Numbered from the stretch's first letter, positions 1 to 5,664 are shown. The stretch is 6,609 nucleotides of DNA from CAYLMG01 sp964568365 (GCA_964568365.1 CAZMQF010000141.1:1-6609); one strand, 5' to 3'. A program made the numbers and translations. Notes: generated from the letters alone by a model not told the origin.

Positions 1-2
1 AG

Positions 3-968
3 CCGAAATTCAAGCTCTGGCGCTATGCCGGCCTGCTCTTGACTTACAAATGCAACTGCGCTTGTGAGTTCTGTTATTACAACTGCTCACCCGAAAAAGG
101 CGGCCTGATGAGCAAAGATATTTTTATTAACGCCTGGCAGTCCTTAAAAGCTATTGCAGGTGAAACAGCAAAAATACACATCACAGGCGGCGAACCGTTT
201 TTATACTTCGACCATATGTGTACTCTTCTCGAAGAAGCAAAAAAACAAAGGCTCGGCAAAATAGACATAATCGAAACAAACGCTTTCTGGGCCGAAAACG
301 AAACAGAAATAAAAGAAAAAATAAAAACCCTCGACCATCTTGGTATGCACCGATTAAAAATCAGTTGTGACCCTTTCCATCAGGAATTTGTTGACATTGA
401 CTTAGTAAGAAGGCTCACTGATATCGCAACAGACCTTCTCGGCCCGCAGCGAGTCCTCGTTCGATGGCAAAAATATCTTAATGAATCTATCAATTTTGAA
501 AGTCTAACTAAACAGCAGAAGCAACAACTATTTATTTCAGCAACAAAAGATTACCCCTGCCGGCTCACAGGAAGGGCAGCAGAAAAAATCGCTCGTTTGC
601 TTGATGCCAAACCTATCGAGCTAATCAAACGGCAAAACTGCAAAGCCTCTTTTCTGGATGCAAAAGGCATACACATCGACCCGTACGGCAATATCTTCAG
701 CGGCACCTGCAGCGGTATCACTCTTGGCAACATCAACCGAATACCGCTCGAAATTATCTGGCAAAACTTTCACCCGGAAAACGATATTATCATTAATACG
801 CTTTTTAATTCGGGTCCTGCCGGCCTGCTCGAGCTCGCAGAAAAAAATGGTTTCAAACCGCTGCAAGCATATACCGACAAATGCCACCTCTGCTATTGTG
901 TAAGAAAATTCCTTTTCGACAAAGGCCTTTACTCATCAACCATCGGCCCCGCCGAATGCTATACATAA
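3..968 (+). CDS. Radical SAM enzyme, 5'-truncated by window edge
   Basis: The reading frame is open from base 3, so the gene begins outside the window. The TTG at 39 lies inside the fold and is not a credible start. The [4Fe-4S]-binding CX3CX2C motif is visible (Cys codons at 51, 63 and 72), with the aromatic residues YY straight after it. It is followed by the GGEP motif (186-197), which contacts S-adenosylmethionine, and by a SCDPFHQEF segment in mid-protein. The C-terminal part has a DPYGNIFSGTCSG stretch and a CHLCYC cluster, as in SPASM/twitch-like extensions that can hold an auxiliary cluster or a zinc ion. Known of the family: reductive cleavage of SAM to a 5'-deoxyadenosyl radical in the cytoplasm. 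The substrate cannot be read from the sequence. The next gene starts 62 nt downstream on the same strand and no terminator is seen between them, so co-transcription is possible. Family assignment is firm; function is open. Confidence 0.92.
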   Translation, partial: PKFKLWRYAGLLLTYKCNCACEFCYYNCSPEKGGLMSKDIFINAWQSLKAIAGETAKIHITGGEPFLYFDHMCTLLEEAKKQRLGKIDIIETNAFWAENETEIKEKIKTLDHLGMHRLKISCDPFHQEFVDIDLVRRLTDIATDLLGPQRVLVRWQKYLNESINFESLTKQQKQQLFISATKDYPCRLTGRAAEKIARLLDAKPIELIKRQNCKASFLDAKGIHIDPYGNIFSGTCSGITLGNINRIPLEIIWQNFHPENDIIINTLFNSGPAGLLELAEKNGFKPLQAYTDKCHLCYCVRKFLFDKGLYSSTIGPAECYT

Positions 969-1030
969 AGTTGAAAAAATAATCAAAGGTATGTAAAAAA
1001 ACGAAAACACTTTACGAAAAGGAGAAAAAA

Positions 1031-1618
1031 ATGAAAAAAGTATTTTGTACAATTATTGTCTCAGCCTTAATTTTAATAACAGCCTTTTGCTTCGCAGAGG
1101 CTGAAAAAAAAGACACCGACTCAAAGCCAGAATTTACCCTTCGCAAAGTCAACGAGCAGACTGTGCTCTATACGATATACCGCGGGCCGTACGAAAACAT
1201 CGGCCTGGCCATCGGAAAGTTATTCGCTCTTGCCGGAAGAAACGGCCTTATTCCTAAAGGCCCATTATCCTGCGCCTATTTGAATAATCCTCAGCTCGTC
1301 TCAAAAGAACATTACCTGACAGAAATCAGAATCCCCGTCGATAAAGACGCTCTGAAACTTGCCGGAACCCTCGGCGAAATGACAGATGTTAAAACACTTC
1401 CCGCAATCGAAATAGTTGTTGCAAAAAAACCTAAAGGCACAACTGACCCGTCCCCAATTTATGACAGACTATACACCTGGCTTTATAAAAACGGCTATGC
1501 CGAAATAGATAATCCTTGCGAAGTCTTTCTCTCACAGGCTATGTCAGGCAATTACGAACAGATGGAAGCCGAAATTATGATACCGGTAAAAAAACAACTT
1601 CTGAAAAATAATAATTGA
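1031..1618 (+). CDS. Exported GyrI-like / AraC-type effector-binding domain protein
   Basis: This 195-residue protein has a good Shine-Dalgarno (AAAAGGAG, 1017-1024) 6 nt before the ATG. Residues 1-24 are a Sec signal peptide: MKK, a hydrophobic core, then AEA as a likely signal peptidase I site. The Cys at 20 has Phe before it, so it is not a lipobox. Residues about 35-187 match the GyrI-like fold of two pseudo-repeats. Repeat one has YRGPYENIG (50-58), GRNGLIPKGP (69-78) and TEIRIPV with Glu98. Repeat two has SPIYDRLYTWLYKNGY and AEIMIPV with Glu181, the position of the conserved ligand-pocket Glu. Known of the family: relatives bind small or cationic molecules, either as sensors fused to AraC/MerR regulators or as stand-alone proteins. 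Here there is no DNA-binding domain and the protein is predicted to leave the cytoplasm, so I infer a periplasmic small-molecule-binding role. The ligand is unknown. Confidence 0.85.
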   Translation: MKKVFCTIIVSALILITAFCFAEAEKKDTDSKPEFTLRKVNEQTVLYTIYRGPYENIGLAIGKLFALAGRNGLIPKGPLSCAYLNNPQLVSKEHYLTEIRIPVDKDALKLAGTLGEMTDVKTLPAIEIVVAKKPKGTTDPSPIYDRLYTWLYKNGYAEIDNPCEVFLSQAMSGNYEQMEAEIMIPVKKQLLKNNN

Positions 1619-1651
1619 AATGAAACCGGCAGGATAATTAACTCATCAATT

Positions 1652-1687
1652 AAAAGCACGGACCTTATTTATAAAGTCCGTGCTTTT
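1652..1687. terminator. Bidirectional rho-independent terminator between convergent genes
   Basis: A perfect 12-bp stem is formed by AAAAGCACGGAC (1652-1663) and GTCCGTGCTTTT (1676-1687), with a 12-nt loop. On the plus strand it is followed by TTA and ends the 1031-1618 gene. On the minus strand the stem ends in TTTT and terminates nadD. The last codons of nadD form one arm, and its stop codon (1667-1665) lies in the loop. Confidence 0.9.
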
Positions 1688-2282
1688 TTATATACTCGGC
1701 AACTGCAGGGCAAACCATATCACTTACATCCTCACCCGCTGCTATCCTGCTGCGAATCTCAGAACTGCTAATATCAATCAGCGGCGTCTCAATAATATTG
1801 GTCTGCAATTTTTCAACTCGCTCGGCACCCCACACTTTCCCAAACCTCGTAAAATCCGGCTTCTCACAGCCGGCCCTGTACATCGCACACAAATTACACT
1901 CATCTATTAACTCAGCAACCCTGCGCCACCGCACGAGCTCATCTATTGTGTCGGCACCCATAAGCCAGTAAATCTCGGCATCTCTGCCGAAATCTTCCTT
2001 AAAATGCCTTACGGTTTCAATAGTATAATTGTTACCCTCTTTGCTCAATTCATAATCACTAACCTCAAAATCGCTCTTGCCGGCTATTGCAAGCTTTATC
2101 ATCTCAAATCTGTCTCTATCAGATGCTGCCGGGGATAATACCTTCAACGGCGAATGCTTCGCAGGTACAAAGATTGTCTTCTCCGCTCCAATTTTCTCTG
2201 CTGCATAAGATGCAACCTCTGTATGCCCGAGATGTATCGGGTCAAATGTTCCACCGAACAAAGCTGTCTTTCTGTTAGCCAT
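1665..2282 (-). CDS. nadD: Nicotinate-nucleotide adenylyltransferase
   Basis: This 205-residue cytoplasmic enzyme transfers AMP from ATP to nicotinate mononucleotide, giving deamido-NAD in NAD synthesis. Nucleotidyltransferase motifs are in order: GGTFDPIHLGH at residues 10-20 with the HxGH ATP site; HSPLK (43-47), in the place of the usual PPHK; MGAD (108-111) followed by WRR (119-121); and ISSSEIR (171-177), the C-terminal ISSTxIR signature. The C-terminal tail YIKKHGLY is also typical of NadD. Length is normal and the frame is intact. The ATG at 2282 is the only start that keeps the N-terminal beta strand. No Shine-Dalgarno is visible before it, so initiation may be leaderless or SD-independent. 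It converges on the GyrI-like gene, its coding end overlaps the terminator, and it appears to be a single-gene unit. Confidence 0.95.
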   Translation of the reverse strand: MANRKTALFGGTFDPIHLGHTEVASYAAEKIGAEKTIFVPAKHSPLKVLSPAASDRDRFEMIKLAIAGKSDFEVSDYELSKEGNNYTIETVRHFKEDFGRDAEIYWLMGADTIDELVRWRRVAELIDECNLCAMYRAGCEKPDFTRFGKVWGAERVEKLQTNIIETPLIDISSSEIRSRIAAGEDVSDMVCPAVAEYIKKHGLYK

Positions 2283-2795
2283 AAGAAATTAACAAGATAA
2301 TTGTGTTTTATTAAAATCGATCTGATAAAAAAAATAAAAAACTTTTCTCCTTCAATTTCGCCGACAAGAGACTAAAAACACTCAAAAAACCAACTGCTCC
2401 ATTTTCACAACACAAAATACTTTAACAGCTGAAAAGTATATTCATTGACAAAACAAATGTCCACACTCTTAAAGGATAATTTCGTCAAACACGTCTGTAA
2501 CACTAAAATATTGCATTCAAAGTACATTTTCGCAAAAAGCTTTTCATCCGTCTCCAACAACAACTTAAGATACACTCAAAACAAATTTCATAATACAACT
2601 TACAATTCAAACACAACAAATCAATCTCTCCGAATCTCTCTGGTTGCAATCCATTGTGAGCTTGACAAAACAAATCTCTCCGCAAATCCCCGGTAAACAA
2701 AATTTTTATGAAGTATTTTTAAACAATTTGACGATAAAATACGCAACAAGAAAGAAATACTTGGTAACTTAATAATGTTAACTTGAATTGAAAAT
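2283..2795. other. AT-rich gene-free spacer, partly G-depleted
   Basis: I see no credible gene here: the open frames lack ATG starts with ribosome sites and their translations are low-complexity (Asn/Ser/Thr/Lys). The stretch lies between nadD, which reads away from it, and the lysine-rich mini-ORF. Positions 2570-2631 contain no G on the plus strand, and 2541-2640 contains only three. A 14-bp direct repeat (2445 and 2662) and a 10-bp repeat (AATCTCTCCG at 2623 and 2673) are present. It may hold the upstream promoter and a long leader for the mini-ORF, but no convincing -35/-10 pair was found. Confidence 0.5.
2445..2675 (+). repeat. Pair of identical 14-bp direct repeats TTGACAAAACAAAT
   Basis: TTGACAAAACAAAT occurs at 2445-2458 and again at 2662-2675, 217 bp apart. 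Each copy starts with a perfect sigma-70 -35 hexamer, but neither has a good -10 hexamer 16-18 nt further on. The shared promoter-like text may therefore reflect a regulator site or a duplicated segment rather than two promoters. The second copy overlaps one of two AATCTCTCCG repeats. Confidence 0.55.
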
Positions 2796-2814
2796 TATAA
2801 TTTGCCGAAAGGAG
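2796..2814 (+). promoter_or_regulatory. Ribosome binding site and possible -10 box of the lysine-rich mini-ORF
   Basis: AAAGGAG (2808-2814) sits 7 nt before the ATG at 2822, one of the clearest Shine-Dalgarno sites in the window, and it argues that the small ORF is translated. A TATAAT lies at 2796-2801, but no matching -35 is found 16-18 nt upstream. It would also put the transcript start almost on the Shine-Dalgarno. The ribosome site is well supported; the promoter is not. Confidence 0.6.
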
Positions 2815-2821
2815 AAATCAA

Positions 2822-2905
2822 ATGGCAAAGAAAAAAGCCAAAAAGAAAAAAACAACTAAGAAGAAACCAGCCAAAAAGAAAAAAGCCAAAAAGAAAAAAA
2901 GATAA
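2822..2905 (+). CDS. 27-residue lysine-rich peptide (leader peptide or H1-like mini-protein)
   Basis: The ORF starts MAKKKAKKKKTTKKKP and continues with two AKKKK blocks before a final Arg and TAA. Eighteen of 27 residues are Lys and none is acidic or hydrophobic beyond Met, Ala and Pro. A strong Shine-Dalgarno lies 7 nt upstream and a terminator-like hairpin begins about 20 nt after the stop. The 15-bp unit GCCAAAAAGAAAAAA is repeated exactly at 2837, 2870 and 2885, so the ORF grew by, or is prone to, repeat duplication. Two readings are possible. It could be a nucleic-acid-binding peptide like the tails of histone H1-like or AlgP-type proteins. Alternatively it could be a leader peptide sensing charged tRNA-Lys, since lysA follows 215 nt downstream on the same strand. 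The sequence alone does not decide. A real short gene is likely; its job is unproven. Confidence 0.7.
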   Translation: MAKKKAKKKKTTKKKPAKKKKAKKKKR

Positions 2906-2923
2906 TGCACCATTTGATGAAAA

Positions 2924-2960
2924 AGGAAGGTCTCATCATTGCGATGAGACCTTCTTCTTT
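2924..2960. terminator. Rho-independent terminator / possible attenuator hairpin before lysA
   Basis: A perfect 12-bp stem is formed by GAAGGTCTCATC (2926-2937) and GATGAGACCTTC (2943-2954), with loop ATTGC. It extends by a G-U and an A-U pair at the base. On the plus strand it is followed by an interrupted U-tract (TTCTTT), and on the minus strand by CTTTTT, so it can act in both directions. It ends the lysine-rich ORF and lies upstream of lysA. It could be a plain terminator or a regulated one. Confidence 0.85.
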
Positions 2961-2962
2961 AT

Positions 2963-2995
2963 GCTGAAAGCTAAAACTCCTGCAGCTTTTCAAGC
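2963..2995 (+). other. Secondary stem-loop downstream of the terminator
   Basis: GCTGAAAGCT (2963-2972) can pair with AGCTTTTCAAGC (2984-2995) as a 10-bp stem with two single-base bulges and an 11-nt loop. It has no U-tract. It may be part of a structured lysA leader, or chance; it also overlaps a short coding-like remnant on the minus strand. Confidence 0.35.
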
Positions 2996-3018
2996 TCCTC
3001 TATTAAAACAAACGCCTC

Positions 3019-3046
3019 TTGAAATTATTCCGTAATCCCTTATACT
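3019..3046 (+). promoter_or_regulatory. Candidate sigma-70 promoter of lysA
   Basis: TTGAAA (3019-3024) and TATACT (3041-3046) are separated by 16 nt. Each matches the consensus at five of six positions. The start would fall near 3053, giving a leader of about 68 nt. TCCCTTA is repeated with a 10-bp period (3036 and 3046) across the -10 region and might be an operator. If this promoter is real, lysA can be transcribed independently of the upstream mini-ORF. Confidence 0.45.
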
Positions 3047-3077
3047 CCCTTAATGAAAAATACTAATATATTATATT

Positions 3078-3094
3078 GAATTCGTGTCTCTGCG
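3078..3094 (-). repeat. Fragment of the CGCAGAG / CACGAAT repeat family in the lysA leader
   Basis: Read on the minus strand, this 17-bp stretch is CGCAGAGACACGAATTC. It combines the CGCAGAG and CACGAA words that recur on the plus strand near 6218-6260. It lies 27 nt before the lysA start codon, in the opposite orientation to those copies. Confidence 0.4.
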
Positions 3095-3120
3095 ATAAAG
3101 GTCTTTAAGAGATAATACAA

Positions 3121-4404
3121 ATGGACTACTTTAACTATAAAGACGGCAAATTATCTGCCGAAAACGTCGATATCGAAAAGATTGCCGACAGCCTCGGAAC
3201 CCCTGCCTATGTATACAGCAAAGCCACCTTTCTCGACCATCTCAGAAAAATCCGAAATGCCTACAAGGATATCGACACCACCATCTGTTACTCCGTCAAG
3301 GCCTGCGGAAATATAAACATACTCAGATTCCTCGCCCAGGCCGGTTGCGGCTTCGACATCGTCAGCGGCGGTGAGCTCTACCGAGTAAAACAGGCCGCCG
3401 AAGATATGACAAAAGTAGTCTTCGCTGGTGTCGGAAAAACCGATAACGAAATCCTCGAAGCCCTGAACGCAAACATCGCATATTTCAATATCGAATCACA
3501 GCAGGAGCTCGAAAATTTCATAATTCTTGCAGAAAAAGAAAAAATGTCACCACCGCCAAAGGCTGCCCTGCGAATCAACCCCGACATCGAATACAAAACT
3601 CATGCTTATTTGACTACCGGAAGAAAAGAGACAAAATTCGGCGTCGATATCGAATCGGCTGAAAAAATCTTCAGCAAATTCGGCAAAAATAAATACGTCA
3701 ATCTCTGCGCTGTACACATCCACCTCGGCACAGGCGGAAAATCCATCGACCCCTACGTTAATTCCGTAAAAAAAATCCTGCCCTTAATCGACAGACTCCG
3801 GGCAAACGGCCACACCATCGAAGCGCTTGATATCGGCGGTGGCTACGGCGCCGACTATGAATCCGACACCGTCCCCTCTGCCGCTGATTACGCTTCCGGC
3901 ATCATACCTCTCTTGAAAGAAAAAAACATCAAACTCATACTTGAGCCGGGAAAATCCATCGCCGCAAATGCCGCTGTTCTGCTCACACGCGTACTGTACA
4001 CCAAACAAAGCGGCAGCAAAAAATTCGTCATCGTCGACGCCGCAATGAACGACCTTATCAGGCCGGCCCTCTACGATGCCTTTCACTTCATCTGGCCGAC
4101 GCAAGTCACCGAGAAAATACTGCCGGAAAAAAGAGCCAAAGACCTGAAAATAAACGGCACAGAGCTCGTCGATATTGTCGGCCCGATTTGCGAAAGCGGC
4201 GACTTCTTCGCAAAGGATAGAGCACTACCGCCTGTAAAAAGAGGCGACCTGCTCGCAATCTTCACCGCAGGTGCTTACGGCTTTACAATGAGCAGTAACT
4301 ACAACGCCCGGCCCCGTGCACCCGAAGTCCTCGTCGAAGGCGATAAATTTTCCGTCATAAGAAAACGCGAAACGTACGAAGATTTGATAGCCGCCGAAAA
4401 ATAA
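3121..4404 (+). CDS. lysA: Diaminopimelate decarboxylase
   Basis: This 427-residue cytoplasmic PLP enzyme of fold type III decarboxylates meso-2,6-diaminopimelate to L-lysine, the last step of lysine synthesis. The PLP lysine is K60 in CYSVKA. Other motifs are HIHLGTGG (199-206) in place of the common HxHIGSQ, the phosphate-binding GGGYG (239-243), EPGKS (275-279), CESGD (357-361) with the active-site Cys from the partner subunit, and GAYGFTMSSNYN near the C-terminus. Length is normal for the family. The ATG at 3121 is preceded in frame by a stop at 3106, so it is the only good start; the Shine-Dalgarno (AAGAG, 3107-3111) is weak. EPGKS has Lys where the substrate-binding Arg of EPGR usually stands, so a related substrate is not excluded, although CESGD favours DapDC. 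A candidate promoter lies about 75 nt upstream and the GH43-like gene follows after 16 nt. Confidence 0.95.
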   Translation: MDYFNYKDGKLSAENVDIEKIADSLGTPAYVYSKATFLDHLRKIRNAYKDIDTTICYSVKACGNINILRFLAQAGCGFDIVSGGELYRVKQAAEDMTKVVFAGVGKTDNEILEALNANIAYFNIESQQELENFIILAEKEKMSPPPKAALRINPDIEYKTHAYLTTGRKETKFGVDIESAEKIFSKFGKNKYVNLCAVHIHLGTGGKSIDPYVNSVKKILPLIDRLRANGHTIEALDIGGGYGADYESDTVPSAADYASGIIPLLKEKNIKLILEPGKSIAANAAVLLTRVLYTKQSGSKKFVIVDAAMNDLIRPALYDAFHFIWPTQVTEKILPEKRAKDLKINGTELVDIVGPICESGDFFAKDRALPPVKRGDLLAIFTAGAYGFTMSSNYNARPRAPEVLVEGDKFSVIRKRETYEDLIAAEK

Positions 4405-4420
4405 AAAAGGAATGTTAATA

Positions 4421-5491
4421 ATGAAAAGAAGTACCCTGCCTTCACTTATATGCCTTATAGTGTTCATCTGCTCATATGAAACATCGCATTCATCAAATCA
4501 CCCCGATGCAAATGATGTCAACCAAATAAACCTGACTAAAGAATACTCCACCATTGACATAAACGACCTGGCTGTTCACGACCCATTCATACTCGCAGAG
4601 CCAAATACACAAACTTATATTATTTACCAGGGATATGCTCCGTCTCGAAGGCGCAATGCCGCCGGAAGGATTTCGGAAAATGCAGGCGTCATCGCTTACA
4701 CGAGTAAGGACCTTGTAAAATGGGAGGGGCCAAGGCTTGTGTTCGAGATACCAGAGGGCTTTTGGGCAGACAGAAACGCAGGGCCCTGGGCACCGGAAGT
4801 GCATAAGTATAAAGATAAATATTATCTCTTCACAACCTTCCACCAATGGGGAGAGCGTGACCCGAACAGCTGGGGCGGACGTAAGATTAACAAACGCGGA
4901 ACGCAGATTTGTGTAAGTGATAATCCATTAGGCCCCTTTAAGGCAATTGGGAATAAACCCCATACGCCGGACGGTGAGATAACTCTCGATGGCACTTTCT
5001 GGCTCGAGGACGGCCGGCCCTGGATGATTTACTGCCACGAGTGGGTCCAGATAACTAATGGCCTGATAAAAGCAATCAGACTCAAAGACGATTTGTCAGG
5101 TACAATCGGCGAGCCCATTACACTGCTTAACGCCGCCGATTTCGACTGGGTTGACAAAGACCCGGGAGCCGTAACTGACGGCCCTCAGTTTTACCGTACG
5201 AAAAACGGTACATTGGCTATGCTCTGGTCAAGCCATAGCAAACACAACCTGTATGCACAGACAGTTGCCTATTCACCCTCAGGCAAGCTGGCCGGCCCCT
5301 GGAAACACCCCGTTAAGCCTTTGCTCTGGGATGACCGAGGCCACGGTATGATTTTTAAGGATTTTGATAGCCGGCTTCTGCTGGTTTTGCACCGCTATTT
5401 TCGAATGCCGAGAACACGCGTACAAATCTGGGAAATCGAAGATGCCGGCGACGAGCTCCGCATAAAAAAACAAATCCTCGGAAGCCCTTAA
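4421..5491 (+). CDS. Exported GH43-like five-bladed beta-propeller glycoside hydrolase
   Basis: The start at 4421 is preferred over the in-frame ATG at 4412, because AAAGGA ends at 4411: this gives 9 nt spacing to 4421 and none to 4412. The 356-residue product begins with a signal peptide (MKRS, then a hydrophobic stretch to about residue 18). The VFIC sequence is a poor lipobox, so a soluble periplasmic or secreted protein is likely. Family 43 features are HDPFI (53-57) with Asp54 as candidate general base; WAPEVH (123-128); TLDGTF with Asp190, the usual pKa-modulating Asp; TDGPQF with Asp253 where many family members carry the catalytic Glu; and GHGM (307-310). Known of the family: alpha-L-arabinofuranosidases, beta-xylosidases and related exo-enzymes. 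The exact substrate cannot be read. The gene sits 16 nt behind lysA, so read-through is likely, but no polysaccharide locus surrounds it. Codon choice is less C-ending than in lysA, a weak hint of separate origin. Confidence 0.85.
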   Translation: MKRSTLPSLICLIVFICSYETSHSSNHPDANDVNQINLTKEYSTIDINDLAVHDPFILAEPNTQTYIIYQGYAPSRRRNAAGRISENAGVIAYTSKDLVKWEGPRLVFEIPEGFWADRNAGPWAPEVHKYKDKYYLFTTFHQWGERDPNSWGGRKINKRGTQICVSDNPLGPFKAIGNKPHTPDGEITLDGTFWLEDGRPWMIYCHEWVQITNGLIKAIRLKDDLSGTIGEPITLLNAADFDWVDKDPGAVTDGPQFYRTKNGTLAMLWSSHSKHNLYAQTVAYSPSGKLAGPWKHPVKPLLWDDRGHGMIFKDFDSRLLLVLHRYFRMPRTRVQIWEIEDAGDELRIKKQILGSP

Positions 5492-5505
5492 ACCAAAAAA
5501 AATTG

Positions 5506-5531
5506 ACACAGATTAACACAGATTTACACTG
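5506..5531 (+). repeat. 10-bp tandem repeat ACACAGATTA
   Basis: ACACAGATTA (5506-5515) is followed by ACACAGATTT (5516-5525) and a partial ACACTG (5526-5531). It starts 15 nt after the GH43-like stop codon. It is a variant of the exact ATTAACACTG tandem at 5981-6010. Confidence 0.7.
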
Positions 5532-5611
5532 TCATTTTATTTATAAATCTTAGCCAAAGAGCACTCCGAGAACACAGAGATTGTTACACTCTATATATAG
5601 GGGTTATTTAA

Positions 5612-5664
5612 GATTTTGAGAATCGGGATTTTTTAAAAAATGAGGGGATTTTTGAGGATTTTTT
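5612..5664 (+). repeat. GGATTTTT repeats with phased T-tracts
   Basis: GGATTTTT units have their second G at 5627, 5647 and 5657, spaced 20 and 10 bp, with a weaker AGATTTT at 5611. A T6A6 block (5629-5640) lies between the first two. The T-tracts are close to helical phase, so this may add curvature to the downstream array. Confidence 0.45.

Noticed and set aside
2445..2700. Open frames on both strands in the nadD / mini-ORF spacer
   Set aside because: No ATG with a ribosome site, low-complexity translation and no recognisable motif; fits AT-rich non-coding DNA.
2894..2905. Programmed frameshift on the A7 run at the end of the lysine-rich ORF
   Set aside because: The alternative frame leads through the terminator hairpin into a sequence without protein character, and no stimulator is evident.
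2802..3035. 77-codon plus-strand frame starting TTG and overlapping the lysine-rich ORF
   Set aside because: It reads the A-rich repeats out of frame, uses a TTG that precedes the Shine-Dalgarno, and runs through the terminator hairpin. The ATG at 2822 has the proper ribosome site.
2961..3120. L-box lysine riboswitch before lysA
   Set aside because: The space from terminator to start is about 160 nt, AT-rich, with only one bulged hairpin. I do not see the multi-helix conserved core expected of an L-box.
4412..4420. Upstream ATG as start of the GH43-like gene
   Set aside because: It directly abuts the GGA of the Shine-Dalgarno, leaving no spacing; the ATG at 4421 has 9 nt and a normal signal peptide start.
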